Part shown: positions 28,160 to 37,296 of the stretch, in pieces
Layout of the letters: each line of letters starts with the position of its first letter
Numbering within the stretch: position 1 is the first letter of the stretch
Assembly: GCA_017305835.1 (NCBI GenBank)
Contig: JAFKJY010000068.1
Location: 1 to 53,898 of the forward strand
Source: Hyphomicrobiales bacterium
GTDB taxonomy: Bacteria; Pseudomonadota; Alphaproteobacteria; Rhizobiales; Rhizobiaceae
DNA length: 53,898 bases
Direction of reading: 5' to 3'
Translations under genes and position numbers: made by a program
Notes under the pieces: generated by a model
The model's database searches: none
What the model saw: only the letters and a program-made list of their open reading frames with translations
Told to the model about the DNA's origin: nothing

Positions 28160-30268
28160 ATGCGCCCTGCCCTGCTCGATCCGCTGTTCGCCCCCGTCAC
28201 CGCGCTCGACGGCGTCGGCGCGCGGCTGGCCGGCCTGATCGCGCAGATCGTGCCGGCCGACACGTTCGGCCGCGAGTCGCGCGTGGCCGACCTGCTGTTC
28301 GTGCTGCCGCATTCGGTGGTCGACCGCCGCAGGCGGTGGGAGATCGCCGGCGCGCCGGAGGGCGCCGTCGTAACGCTGGACGTCACCATTGACCGCCACC
28401 AGCCGTCGCCGCGCGGGCGCTCCAATGTGCCCTATCGTGTGTTCGCCTTCGACGAGACGGGCGAGATCGCGCTGACCTTCTTCCATGCGCAGCGGCCGTA
28501 CCTCGAAAAGACACTGCCGGTCGGCGAGCGGATGATGATCAGCGGCCGCATGGAGTGGTTCAACGGCCGGCCGAGCATGGTGCACCCGGACTACATGGTG
28601 CCGGCTTCGGAGGCGCACGCGCTGCCGCTGGTCGAGCCGGTCTATCCGCTGACGGCGGGCCTGTCGGGCAAGGTGCTGCGCAAAGCGATCCTGCAGGCGC
28701 TCGACCGCGTGCCGGCGCTGCCCGAATGGCTCGACGCCGAGCTCGCCCGCCGCCAGACCTTTCCCGCCTTCGGCGCGGCGCTGGCGCGGATCCACCGCCC
28801 GGCCGACCCGGAAGCGGCGGCACCCGAGGGCGCGGCGTGGCGCCGGCTCGCCTATGACGAGCTGCTGGCCGGCCAGTTCGCGCTGGCCCTCGTGCGTGCG
28901 CGCACGCGGCGGCTGTCGGGTCGGCCCTTGCCGGGCGACGGCGCGATCGAGGCGAAGATCCGCGCCGCGCTCCCCTATTCGCTGACCTCGGCCCAGCAGA
29001 CGGCAATCGAGGAGATCCACACGGACCTGGCGAAGCCCGACCGCATGCTGCGGCTGCTCCAGGGCGACGTCGGCTCGGGCAAGACGGTGGTGGCGCTGCT
29101 GGCCATGGCTCGCGCGGCCGAGGCCGGCGGCCAGTCGGCGCTGATGGCGCCGACCGAGATCCTCGCGCGCCAGCACCTCGCGACCATCGCGCCGCTCGCC
29201 GAGAAGGCCGGGCTGAAGGCCGCCCTGCTCACCGGCCGGCTCAAGGGGCGCGAGCGGACGGCCGTGCTGGAGGACATCGCCGAGGGCCGCGTCGACATCG
29301 TCATCGGCACGCATGCGCTGTTCCAGGAGGCCGTGACGTTCCATGACCTCGTCCTGTCGGTGGTGGACGAGCAGCACCGCTTCGGCGTCCACCAGCGGCT
29401 GGCGATGAGCGCCAAGGGGTCCGCGCCCGACATGCTAGTGATGACCGCGACGCCGATCCCGCGCACGCTGGTGCTCACCGCCTTCGGCGACATGGACGTG
29501 TCGCGGCTGACCGAAAAGCCGGCCGGACGCCGGCCGATCCGAACCGTGACGATGCCGCTCGAACGCATCGACGAACTGGCCACCCGCATCGGCGAGGCGA
29601 TGGCGGAAGGCCAGAAGGTCTACTGGATCTGCCCGCTGGTCGAGGAATCGGAGGTCGCCGGCCTGATGTCGGCCGAGGAGCGCGCCGCGCAGCTCAGGAA
29701 ACGCTTCGGCGCCAAGGTCGGGCTGGTGCATGGCCGCATGGCCGGCCCCGACAAGGACGCCGCCATGCAGGCCTTCAAGGAGGGCGCGACGAGCCTGCTG
29801 GTGGCGACCACGGTGGTCGAGGTCGGCGTCGACGTGCCGGACGCCACGATCATGGTGATCGAGCATGCCGAGCGCTTCGGCCTGTCGCAACTCCACCAGT
29901 TGCGCGGCCGCGTCGGCCGCGGCGCGAAGGAATCGAGCTGCGTGCTGCTCTACAAGGCGCCGCTCGGCGAGACCGCGAAACGGCGGCTGTCGGTGATGCG
30001 CGAGACCGAGGACGGTTTTCTTATCGCCGAGGAGGATTTGAAGCTGCGCGGCGAAGGCGAACTGCTGGGCACGCGCCAGTCGGGCACGCCGGGCTTCATG
30101 CTGGCGCGGCTGGAGCACCATTCGGACCTGCTGGAGACGGCCCGCAACGACGCGCGGCTGATCCTCCAGACCGATCCCGACCTCGTCACCCCGCGCGGCG
30201 AGGCCCTGCGCCTGCTGCTCTACCTGTTCGGGCGCGACGAGGCGATCCGGCTGCTGCGCTCGGGCTGA
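28160..30268 (+). CDS. recG: ATP-dependent DNA helicase RecG
   Basis: This 702-residue enzyme reverses stalled replication forks and processes Holliday junctions. The N-terminal wedge (OB) domain includes VPYRVFAFDETGEIAL. The motor has Walker A GDVGSGKTVVALL, motif [22 protein letters not shown], and the C-terminal half with QLRGRVGRG. Length is typical. The ATG at 28160 (MRPALLDPLFAPVTALDGVG) matches the usual RecG N-terminus. It is divergent from sdhE and ends 3 bases before the convergent DUF502 gene, with no terminator between them. Confidence 0.95.
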   Translation: MRPALLDPLFAPVTALDGVGARLAGLIAQIVPADTFGRESRVADLLFVLPHSVVDRRRRWEIAGAPEGAVVTLDVTIDRHQPSPRGRSNVPYRVFAFDETGEIALTFFHAQRPYLEKTLPVGERMMISGRMEWFNGRPSMVHPDYMVPASEAHALPLVEPVYPLTAGLSGKVLRKAILQALDRVPALPEWLDAELARRQTFPAFGAALARIHRPADPEAAAPEGAAWRRLAYDELLAGQFALALVRARTRRLSGRPLPGDGAIEAKIRAALPYSLTSAQQTAIEEIHTDLAKPDRMLRLLQGDVGSGKTVVALLAMARAAEAGGQSALMAPTEILARQHLATIAPLAEKAGLKAALLTGRLKGRERTAVLEDIAEGRVDIVIGTHALFQEAVTFHDLVLSVVDEQHRFGVHQRLAMSAKGSAPDMLVMTATPIPRTLVLTAFGDMDVSRLTEKPAGRRPIRTVTMPLERIDELATRIGEAMAEGQKVYWICPLVEESEVAGLMSAEERAAQLRKRFGAKVGLVHGRMAGPDKDAAMQAFKEGATSLLVATTVVEVGVDVPDATIMVIEHAERFGLSQLHQLRGRVGRGAKESSCVLLYKAPLGETAKRRLSVMRETEDGFLIAEEDLKLRGEGELLGTRQSGTPGFMLARLEHHSDLLETARNDARLILQTDPDLVTPRGEALRLLLYLFGRDEAIRLLRSG

Positions 30269-30271
30269 GGC

Positions 30272-30967
30272 CTATTCGGCGGCCGCGCTGGAGGCTTGCG
30301 GGTCGTTGCCGTTCTTCGGCTGGGCGGGCGGCGGCAGCAGCTCGCGCAGCTTGCGCGCCGGCTCGGGCGTCACCAGCCCGGCCGAGATCAGCACCTTGGC
30401 GGCGTCCTCGACCGACATGTCGAGCGGGATCAGGTCACTCTCGTCGACATAGAGCAGGTAGCCGGTCGTCACGTTGGGCGTGATCGGCCGGAACACCGCC
30501 ACCGTGCGTCCGTGGCGGCCGGACAGCGCGGCGTTGATCTCGCTCTCCTGCTGCTTGGCGATGAAGACGATCGACCAGGCGCCCTTGCGGGGATATTCGA
30601 ACAGCGCGACCTTGTTGAACAGGTCCGAGCGGTTGGCCAGCACCGTCTCGAAGATCTGCTTCAGCCCGCGATAGACGTTGCGAATCAGCGGCATGCGGTT
30701 GAGCAGCCGCTCGCCGAAGCCGACGATCGTGCGGCCGACGAAGCTGGCGGTAACGAAGCCGATCAGCGTGATCATCAAAAGCGCGACGACGAGGCCGAAG
30801 CCCGGCACGGCGAATGGCAGATAGTGGTCCGGATTGTAGCGATCCGGGACGTAGGGCTTCACCCACGAATCGACCCAGTGGATGATCGTCCAGGCGAGAT
30901 AGGCGGTGATGGCGAGCGGCGCCGTGACGATGATGCCGGTCAGGAAGTAGTTGCGCAGCCGGGTCAT
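30272..30967 (-). CDS. DUF502 family membrane protein
   Basis: This 231-residue protein has two hydrophobic segments (YFLTGIIVTAPLAITAYLAW and a second around AVPGFGLVVALLMITLIGF), then a soluble region with NRMPLIRNVYRGLKQIFETV and PNVTTGYLLYVDESDLIPL, the DUF502 core. The tail is Pro/Asn-rich and disordered. Function is unknown; plant homologues are the LIKE-COV proteins. It sits after glmS on the same strand with a 103-base gap and ends 3 bases from the recG stop. Confidence 0.88.
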   Translation of the reverse strand: MTRLRNYFLTGIIVTAPLAITAYLAWTIIHWVDSWVKPYVPDRYNPDHYLPFAVPGFGLVVALLMITLIGFVTASFVGRTIVGFGERLLNRMPLIRNVYRGLKQIFETVLANRSDLFNKVALFEYPRKGAWSIVFIAKQQESEINAALSGRHGRTVAVFRPITPNVTTGYLLYVDESDLIPLDMSVEDAAKVLISAGLVTPEPARKLRELLPPPAQPKNGNDPQASSAAAE

Positions 30968-31070
30968 TGTCGCCGAAACCGTCCCCTCTCCCGCCGCATC
31001 CTTCGTCGCAAGGCAGGATAGGGCAGCAGGCGGGGCTTTTGAATAGCGATTCCGGCGGCTTCGTGACGGC

Positions 31071-32894
31071 CTATTCGACCGTCACCGACTTGGCGAGGTT
31101 GCGCGGCTGGTCGACGTCGGTGCCCATGAACACGGCCGTGTGGTAGGCGAGCAACTGCACCGGCAGCGCGTAGACGATCGGCATGATGATCTCGGGCATC
31201 TCCGGCAGCACGATCGTCTCGACCGCGTCGACTGTCGAGCGCGCCGCACCCTCCGCGTCGGTGATCAGGATGATCCTGCCGCCGCGCGCCGCGACCTCCT
31301 GCATGTTGGAGACAGTCTTGTCGAAGATGCGGTCGTGCGGGGCGATGACGATGACCGGCATGGTCTCGTCGATCAGCGCGATCGGGCCGTGCTTCAGCTC
31401 GCCCGCGGCGTAGCCCTCGGCGTGGATGTAGGAGATTTCCTTGAGCTTGAGCGCGCCTTCCATCGCCAGCGGATAGCTGGTGTCGCGGCCGAGATAGAGC
31501 ACGTGGCTCACCTGCGACAGCTCGCGCGCCACCTTGGCGATCTGCTCGTCGAGCTTGAGCACCTGGCTGGCGAAGCGCGGCGCTTCCGACAGCTCGCGCA
31601 CGAGGCGCTGCTCGTCGGCTTCCGACAGGTGACCGCGCTCGACGGCGGCGCGCACCGCCAGCGCCGCCAGCACCGAGAGCTGGCAGGTGAAGGCCTTGGT
31701 CGAGGCGACGCCGATCTCGGGTCCGGCCAGCGTCGGGAAGACGCCGTCGGATTCGCGGGCGATCGTCGATTCGCGCACGTTGACGATTGCCGCGATCGGC
31801 ACGCCCTCGCGGCGGCAGTAGCGCAGCGAGGCGAGCGTGTCGGCGGTCTCGCCCGACTGCGAGACGAACAGCGCCGCGCTCTTCTTCGTCAGCGGCATCT
31901 CGCGGTAGCGGAACTCGGAGGCGATATCGATGTCGACCGGCAGCCGCGCATAGCGCTCGAACCAGTACTTGCCGATCAGCCCGGCCAGATAGGCGGTGCC
32001 GCAGGCCGAGATCGCCAGCCGGTCGAGCTCGGCGAAGGAAAACGGCAGCGGGTGGTCGTTGACGCGGCTGGTGGTGAAGTCGAGATAGTGCGCCAGCGTG
32101 TGTGAGATCACCTCCGGCTGCTCGTGGATCTCCTTCTCCATGAAGTGCCGGTGGTTGCCCTTGTCGACCAGGAAGCTGGTGCCGATCGACTTCTGGCGGC
32201 GGCGCTCGACCGGCTTGCCGGCGGCGTCGAAGATCTGCATCTCGTTGCGCCGCACCACCACCCAGTCGCCGTCCTCCAGATAGGTGATGGAATCGGTGAA
32301 GGGCGCGAGCGCGATGGCGTCCGAGCCGAGATACATCTCCCCGTCGCCGTGGCCGACGGCTAGCGGCGGGCCGTTGCGGGCGCCGATCAGCAAATTGTCG
32401 TCGCCGCGGAACATGATGGCGAGCGCGAAGGCGCCCTGCAGCCGGCGGATTGCGGCATGCGCGGCCTCGACCGGCGTCAGGCCGTTGTCCAGCCCGCGCG
32501 TGACGAGATGCGCCACGACTTCCGTGTCCGTCTGCGAGGAGAACTCGAAGCCGGCGGCGATCAGCTCGGCGCGCAGCTCGGCGAAGTTCTCGATGATGCC
32601 GTTGTGGACGATCGCCACGTCGCGCGAGAAATGCGGGTGCGCATTGATCTCGTTGGGGACGCCGTGGGTCGCCCAGCGGGTGTGGCCGATGCCGATCTTG
32701 CCGCCGAGCGGCTTGTCCTTCAGCCGGTTCTCGAGGTTGACCAGCTTGCCCTCGGCGCGGCGGCGCGACAGTGCGCCCGCCTCGATCGTGGCGACGCCAG
32801 CGGAATCGTAGCCGCGATACTCAAGCCGCTTCAACGCATCGACGATCAGAGGCGCGACCGGCGCATTGCCGACGATCCCGACGATACCGCACAT
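31071..32894 (-). CDS. glmS: Glutamine-fructose-6-phosphate aminotransferase (isomerizing)
   Basis: This 607-residue enzyme makes glucosamine-6-phosphate from fructose-6-phosphate and glutamine, the first step towards UDP-GlcNAc. The N-terminal glutaminase domain has catalytic Cys2 (MCGIVGIVG). Two SIS domains follow, and the conserved end is PRNLAKSVTVE. Length is normal. It is directly downstream of glmU on the same strand (139-base gap), so both ends of UDP-GlcNAc synthesis are encoded side by side. No glmS ribozyme was recognised upstream; those are known mainly from Firmicutes. Confidence 0.96.
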   Translation of the reverse strand: MCGIVGIVGNAPVAPLIVDALKRLEYRGYDSAGVATIEAGALSRRRAEGKLVNLENRLKDKPLGGKIGIGHTRWATHGVPNEINAHPHFSRDVAIVHNGIIENFAELRAELIAAGFEFSSQTDTEVVAHLVTRGLDNGLTPVEAAHAAIRRLQGAFALAIMFRGDDNLLIGARNGPPLAVGHGDGEMYLGSDAIALAPFTDSITYLEDGDWVVVRRNEMQIFDAAGKPVERRRQKSIGTSFLVDKGNHRHFMEKEIHEQPEVISHTLAHYLDFTTSRVNDHPLPFSFAELDRLAISACGTAYLAGLIGKYWFERYARLPVDIDIASEFRYREMPLTKKSAALFVSQSGETADTLASLRYCRREGVPIAAIVNVRESTIARESDGVFPTLAGPEIGVASTKAFTCQLSVLAALAVRAAVERGHLSEADEQRLVRELSEAPRFASQVLKLDEQIAKVARELSQVSHVLYLGRDTSYPLAMEGALKLKEISYIHAEGYAAGELKHGPIALIDETMPVIVIAPHDRIFDKTVSNMQEVAARGGRIILITDAEGAARSTVDAVETIVLPEMPEIIMPIVYALPVQLLAYHTAVFMGTDVDQPRNLAKSVTVE

Positions 32895-33033
32895 GTGCTG
32901 CCCCTCTCCGTCGCCGCGTTCGGCGCGACCTTCCGCTATGTAGGAACTGCGGCGGAAGCAAGGAAGTCAAAATTGTTTTCAGCGCATTTCCGCCCGCGCC
33001 GCAAAACCATGACACACAAGGCTTGCGGTCCGG

Positions 33034-34392
33034 TTACTTGCGCTTGGCGGCGGCCGCAGCCTCGGCGAGACGCTCGCGCAGCTTGCGGCCGCGGCCTTCC
33101 TTGTTGACCTGGCGGGCGCGGCCGAAGGCGAGCCCGTCGTCGGGCACGTCCTGCGTGACGATGCTGCCGGTCGAGACATAGGCACCGTCGCCGATGCGCA
33201 CCGGCGCCACCAATGCCGAGTTCGAGCCGATGAAGGCGCCGGCGCCGATCTCGGTGCGGTGCTTGGCGAAGCCGTCATAGTTGCAGGTGATGGTGCCGGC
33301 GCCGATATTGGCCTTCGCACCGATCGAGGCGTCGCCGATATAGGTCAGGTGGTTGACCTTGGCGCCCGGGCCGATGTCGGCCTGCTTCACCTCGCAGAAA
33401 TTGCCGACCTTGGCACCTTCGGCCAAGTTGGCGCCGGGCCTGAGCCGCGCGAACGGGCCGACCGAGCCGCCTTTGGCGATGCGCGTGCCCTCCAGATGCG
33501 AGAAAGCGTGGATGGCTACGCCCTCGCCGACCGTCACGCCGGGGCCGAACCAGACGTTGGGTTCCACCACGGTGTCACGTCCGATCTCGGTGTCGTGGGA
33601 GAAATAGACGGTCGCGGGATCGATGAGCGTGACGCCGTCGAGCATCGCGGCGCTGCGGCGGCGCTGCTGCCAGACGGCTTCCGCCTCCGCCAGCTCGGCG
33701 CGCGTGTTGATGCCGAGCACGTTGTCGTAGGGGACCTCGATCGCTGCGACGTCCAGCCCGCGGCCGTGGGCGATCGCGACGGCGTCGGTCATGTAGTACT
33801 CGCCCTTGGCATTGTCGTTGCCGACCGCTTCCAGCAGCTCCAGCGCATGTTTGCCGGAAAAGGCCATGAGCCCGCCGTTACAGAAGGTTATGCGGCGTTC
33901 CTCATCCGAACAGTCACGATCCTCGCGGATCGCCACGAGCTTGCCGTCGCGGACGATCAGCCGGCCGTAGCCATGCGGGTTGTCCGTGCGAAAACCCATG
34001 ACGACGACGTCGGCGCCGCGCGCCAGCTCGGCCCGCGCGGCCTGCAGCGCCTGCGCCTGCAGCAGCGGCGTGTCGCCGAAGACGACGAGAAGGTCGTCGT
34101 GGCCGCGCTCCAGTGCTGCGCGGGCCGACAGCACGGCGTGCGCCGTGCCGAGGCGCTTTTCCTGCACGTAGCTCTCGACCTCGGGCACGAAGCGGCGGAC
34201 CGCTGCCGTCACCGCCTCCGCGCCGTGGCCCGCCACCAGCGCCACGTCGCCGCCGGCGGCCTGCGCCGCGCGCATCACGTGCACGACGAGCGGCAGGCCG
34301 GCGATCGGGTGCAGCACCTTGGGCAGCGCACTCTTCATGCGCGTGCCCTCGCCGGCGGCCAGCACCACGCACAGGCAGGAACGTTCGGTCAT
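33034..34392 (-). CDS. glmU: Bifunctional UDP-N-acetylglucosamine pyrophosphorylase / glucosamine-1-phosphate acetyltransferase
   Basis: This 452-residue enzyme carries out the last two steps of UDP-GlcNAc synthesis. The N-terminal uridyltransferase domain has [20 protein letters not shown]. The C-terminal half is a left-handed beta helix built of hexapeptide repeats, with GEYYMTDAV and [19 protein letters not shown] as expected for the acetyltransferase. The ATG at 34392 ([16 protein letters not shown]) is chosen over an upstream in-frame one. It is followed by glmS and is divergent from an EamA transporter. Confidence 0.95.
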   Translation of the reverse strand: MTERSCLCVVLAAGEGTRMKSALPKVLHPIAGLPLVVHVMRAAQAAGGDVALVAGHGAEAVTAAVRRFVPEVESYVQEKRLGTAHAVLSARAALERGHDDLLVVFGDTPLLQAQALQAARAELARGADVVVMGFRTDNPHGYGRLIVRDGKLVAIREDRDCSDEERRITFCNGGLMAFSGKHALELLEAVGNDNAKGEYYMTDAVAIAHGRGLDVAAIEVPYDNVLGINTRAELAEAEAVWQQRRRSAAMLDGVTLIDPATVYFSHDTEIGRDTVVEPNVWFGPGVTVGEGVAIHAFSHLEGTRIAKGGSVGPFARLRPGANLAEGAKVGNFCEVKQADIGPGAKVNHLTYIGDASIGAKANIGAGTITCNYDGFAKHRTEIGAGAFIGSNSALVAPVRIGDGAYVSTGSIVTQDVPDDGLAFGRARQVNKEGRGRKLRERLAEAAAAAKRK

Positions 34393-34431
34393 CTGAGTTT
34401 TCCGCTCTCGCGTTGATCGGGAATCGCGAGA

Positions 34432-34460
34432 CATGTATCACCGGCGCCGCAAGGCTCCAA
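34432..34460 (-). promoter_or_regulatory. Candidate promoter of glmU
   Basis: On the minus strand, TTGGAG (34460-34455) and TACATG (34437-34432) are separated by 17 bases, about 40 bases upstream of the glmU ATG. It lies in the 114-base gap shared with the divergent EamA gene. Confidence 0.45.
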
Positions 34461-34506
34461 CGCGCATCGCGCCGGCGTCTTGACCTATGGTTGACCGGAG
34501 CGCCGC

Positions 34507-35481
34507 TTGCCACAGTCCCCGCAACAGGCCGCGCCGGGCGCGGCGACCTATCTGGTCACGGCGCTCGCGCCACTGTTCTTCTCGACCAACCTGATCTTCG
34601 GCCGCATGGTGGTGCCGGACGTGGCGCCGTTCACGCTGGCCTTCATCCGCTGGTTCAGCGTGGCGCTGGCGCTCGCGCCGTTCGCGCTGCGCGAGCGGAC
34701 TGCCGTACGCGAGGCGCTCTCACGCCGCGCCCTGCTCGTCGTGCTGCTCGGCTTCCTCGGCATGTGGATCTGCGGAGCGATGGTCTATCTCGGCCTGCGC
34801 TGGACGACGGCGACCAACGCCGTGCTGATCACCACCACCTCGCCGATGTTCATGGTGGTGCTGGAAGCGATTTTCCTAGGTGCGGCGATCGGGCTGCGGC
34901 AGGTCGCTGGCTCGGCGCTGGCGCTCGCCGGCGTGGCGGTCATCGTGCTGCGCGGGCAGCTTTCGGACCTGATCGGCTTCTCGTTCAGCCCCGGCGACCT
35001 GCTGGTCCTGCTCGGGGCGGTCTCCTGGGCCGGCTATTCCATCCTCTACCGCGACGAGGGCCTGAGGCGGCTGCCGAACCTCTCGCTGTTCTGCCTCGTG
35101 GCGGCGGCGGGAGCGCTGCTGCTCGCGCCGTTCAGCATCGCCGAGATGCTTTCCGGCGCACCGATGCCGGTGACCCGCCAGGCCTGGACCGGCATAGCGG
35201 GGATCGTGCTGATCTCCTCGCTGCTCGCCTTCTCGACGTTCCAGTACGGCATCCGCCGCATCGGCGCGTCGACCGCCGGCGTCTTCATGTACCTGATGCC
35301 GGTCTACGGCGTGCTGCTGGCAGTGTTCGCGCTGGGCGAGGTGCTGCATGCCTACCACGCCGTCGGGATCGGCCTCGTCATGGCCGGCGTGGTGATGGCC
35401 ACCCTGCCGTCGCGCAGGCCGCCGGCGACGGGCGCTCAGCCGAGCGTGGCGAGCCCCGGGAACGTCTCCAGCAGCCAGTAG
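34507..35481 (+). CDS. EamA/DMT family transporter
   Basis: This 324-residue inner-membrane protein has ten predicted hydrophobic segments in two EamA repeats, beginning FFSTNLIFGRMVVPDVAPFT and YSILYRDEGLRRLPNLSLFC. Such proteins usually export amino acids or other small metabolites; no substrate can be inferred. The start appears to be TTG at 34507, with GGAG 6 bases upstream; the nearby ATG at 34487 is out of frame. The C-terminal ~25 residues are polar, and their codons overlap the end of the convergent ccdA gene by 46 bases. Confidence 0.85.
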   Translation: MPQSPQQAAPGAATYLVTALAPLFFSTNLIFGRMVVPDVAPFTLAFIRWFSVALALAPFALRERTAVREALSRRALLVVLLGFLGMWICGAMVYLGLRWTTATNAVLITTTSPMFMVVLEAIFLGAAIGLRQVAGSALALAGVAVIVLRGQLSDLIGFSFSPGDLLVLLGAVSWAGYSILYRDEGLRRLPNLSLFCLVAAAGALLLAPFSIAEMLSGAPMPVTRQAWTGIAGIVLISSLLAFSTFQYGIRRIGASTAGVFMYLMPVYGVLLAVFALGEVLHAYHAVGIGLVMAGVVMATLPSRRPPATGAQPSVASPGNVSSSQ

Positions 35482-36188
35482 GAGGCGGTCTGCACGCCGC
35501 CGGATATGAACAGCACGCCGGCGATCACGAGGAGCAGTCCGATCGCCTTCTCGACCCGGCCGAGATGCACCCGGAAGCGGCCGAGGAAACGCATGAAGGC
35601 GCCGGAGAAGAAGGCCGCGAACAGGAACGGGATGCCGAGGCCGAACGAATAGGCGGCGAGCAGCAGGGCGCCCTCGCCCACCGTCTCGCGCCCGCCGGCC
35701 AGCGTCAGGATCGGCCCCAGCACCGGGCCGATGCAGGGCGTCCAGCCGAAGGCGAAGGCGAGGCCCATGACATAGGCGGCCACCGCACTCGCCGGCTTGC
35801 CCGAGGCCTGGAAGCGCGCCTCGCGCGACAGAAGCGGGATGCGCAGGATGCCGAGGAAGTTCAGCCCCATCAGGATGATGACGATGCCGGCCGCGATCGC
35901 GAGCTCCTGCTGCCACTGGCGCAGCAGCGCGCCGATCGAGGACGCGCCCGCGCCGAGCGCGACGAAGACCGTGGTGAAGCCCAGCACGAAGGCGACTGAT
36001 GAGCCGACGAGCGCGGCACGGGCACGGTTCGGCGCGGGGCCGGCCGTTGCCGCCTGCCCGCGAAAATCGTCCATGGACACGCCGGCCATGTAGCAAAGGT
36101 AGGGAGGCACCAGCGGCAGCACGCAGGGCGACAGGAACGACAGCGCCCCGGCCGCGACCGCGCTCGCATATCCGACGTCCACCGCCAC
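35436..36188 (-). CDS. ccdA: Cytochrome c biogenesis protein CcdA
   Basis: This 250-residue membrane protein transfers reducing equivalents across the inner membrane for cytochrome c maturation and periplasmic thiol proteins. It has six hydrophobic segments, and the two redox cysteines of the family are present: one in SFLSPCVLPLVPPYL and one in GWTPCIGPVLGPIL. The start is a GTG at 36188, 9 bases after a perfect GGAGGTGG ribosome binding site; no ATG fits, and upstream codons do not look coding. The last 46 bases overlap the EamA gene in antisense. Confidence 0.9.
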   Translation of the reverse strand: MAVDVGYASAVAAGALSFLSPCVLPLVPPYLCYMAGVSMDDFRGQAATAGPAPNRARAALVGSSVAFVLGFTTVFVALGAGASSIGALLRQWQQELAIAAGIVIILMGLNFLGILRIPLLSREARFQASGKPASAVAAYVMGLAFAFGWTPCIGPVLGPILTLAGGRETVGEGALLLAAYSFGLGIPFLFAAFFSGAFMRFLGRFRVHLGRVEKAIGLLLVIAGVLFISGGVQTASYWLLETFPGLATLG

Positions 36189-36508
36189 GGCCCGATGCCA
36201 CCTCCGCTTTCGACACCGCGCATATAGCCGCAGCGCCTGCCGGCAGCCAATCACCATCGCGTGGCATCGCGTCGCGGCCCGGAGAAAGGTTGTCGATGGC
36301 GGAGGGGTAGGCCGGCGCTCCCGAAGGAGCGTTGCCAGAGATGCCGACCCGCAATGCGAACCCGAAGGACCGCCGCCCGCATCTGGTGCCACGATCCGGG
36401 CGCCAGCGCCAATGACACGATGTTACCGACCGTTGCGTTGGGCGCGATGGGAAGGTTCAGCAGGCGCCGGAACGGACGATGCGGACCGGCGAGGCCATCG
36501 GAAAACGA
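36189..36508. other. Intergenic region of 320 bases between ccdA and tRNA-Lys
   Basis: No convincing gene was found. The frames that stay open here look like GC-rich shadows without domain features. A small hairpin (CGCTCC, CGAA loop, GGAGCG, 36316-36331) has no T run on either strand. The region should contain the ccdA promoter and the 3' trailer of the tRNA, since both are on the minus strand. Confidence 0.6.
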
Positions 36509-36584
36509 TGGTGAGCGCACTGGGACTCGAACCCAGGACCTACTGATTAAAAGTCAGTTGCTCTACCGGCTGAGCTATGCGCTC
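36509..36584 (-). tRNA. tRNA-Lys (anticodon TTT)
   Basis: The minus strand folds as a complete 76-base tRNA. The acceptor stem pairs GAGCGCA with TGCGCTC. The D arm includes TAGCTCAGCCGGTAGAGCA. The anticodon arm reads ACTGACTTTTAATCAGT, with TTT at the anticodon. The T arm is CTGGGTTCGAGTCCCAG. The discriminator A is followed by an encoded CCA. Confidence 0.97.
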
Positions 36585-36618
36585 CAACGGGTCCCGGTTC
36601 GCCCCGAAAGTGGCGCGG

Positions 36619-36647
36619 AAAATAGGGACAGACGCCTTCGCGGTCAA
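36619..36647 (-). promoter_or_regulatory. Promoter of tRNA-Lys
   Basis: On the minus strand, TTGACC (36647-36642) and TATTTT (36624-36619) are separated by exactly 17 bases, 35 bases upstream of the mature tRNA 5' end. This is the clearest sigma-70 promoter in the window and fits a strong stable-RNA promoter. Confidence 0.75.
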
Positions 36648-36817
36648 CCTGAAAGCGGTGTCGCGCCGGGCTCCGCCGGCTTTCCAGGCAGGCGTCCGTT
36701 TCGCCAGCGAATTCAAAGGCTCCTCGCGGGACGCCCGGCGGATTCGCCGGGAACGATTTCAACGCCGCTCCGTTTGGGTCCCGACAGGGACGCTGTTCAC
36801 AGCAAGGAGACTTCGAG

Positions 36818-37213
36818 ATGCGGATCAAGAAGACGGCTCTCGCGCTTTGCGCGGCCCTGATGGCTGCGCCGCTCGGCATTGCGACCGCGCCGGCCATGGC
36901 ACAGGGCTTTTCGTTCTCGGTCGGCCCCGACGGGCCGCGCGTCGGCTTCTACACGGCCGGCCCGAACGCCTGGTACAACGGCCACCGCGGCTATCGCCAC
37001 CGCCGCGACGGCTGGCGCGAGTATCGCGGCTGGTGGTTCCCGCCGGACGCCTTCGGCCCGCCGCGCTACCATCGCCCGCCGCCGCCGCGCCATGCCGTCT
37101 CCGCGGCGCATGTCCGCTGGTGCGCGAACCGCTACAGGAGCTATCGGGCTTCGGACAACACGTTCCAGCCCAATCGCGGCCCGCGGCAGCAGTGCTACTC
37201 GCCGTATAGCTGA
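36818..37213 (+). CDS. BA14K family protein
   Basis: This 131-residue exported protein has a signal peptide ([20 protein letters not shown], cleavage near AMA-QG at ~29), a central Tyr/Arg/Pro-rich region and the C-terminal BA14K domain, [20 protein letters not shown], ending QQCYSPYS. The family is named after a Brucella abortus 14 kDa immunoreactive protein with lectin-like activity and is common in Rhizobiales envelopes. The two cysteines in the domain probably form a disulfide. It has GCAAGGAGAC as ribosome binding site and is followed by a hairpin at 37258. Confidence 0.88.
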   Translation: MRIKKTALALCAALMAAPLGIATAPAMAQGFSFSVGPDGPRVGFYTAGPNAWYNGHRGYRHRRDGWREYRGWWFPPDAFGPPRYHRPPPPRHAVSAAHVRWCANRYRSYRASDNTFQPNRGPRQQCYSPYS

Positions 37214-37257
37214 CCGGCTGCACGGCTCCGGCTGACGGCTCTCGTCAGCACGGCCAG

Positions 37258-37289
37258 CGAAGGCCCGCGCCTGCCGGTGCGGGCCTTCG
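37258..37289. terminator. Terminator-like hairpin between convergent genes
   Basis: A perfect 11 bp stem (CGAAGGCCCGC and GCGGGCCTTCG) with a 10-base loop lies between the convergent BA14K and decarboxylase genes. No T run follows on either strand, so it may act weakly or protect transcript ends. Confidence 0.55.
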
Positions 37290-37296
37290 TCGTATG

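Noticed and set aside
32895..33033. A possible glmS ribozyme or riboswitch upstream of glmS
   Set aside because: The 139-base gap shows no recognisable ribozyme core, and this class is known mainly from Gram-positive bacteria.
36316..36331. The CGCTCC/GGAGCG hairpin as a terminator after the tRNA-Lys gene
   Set aside because: No T run follows on the minus strand, and it lies almost 180 bases beyond the tRNA 3' end.
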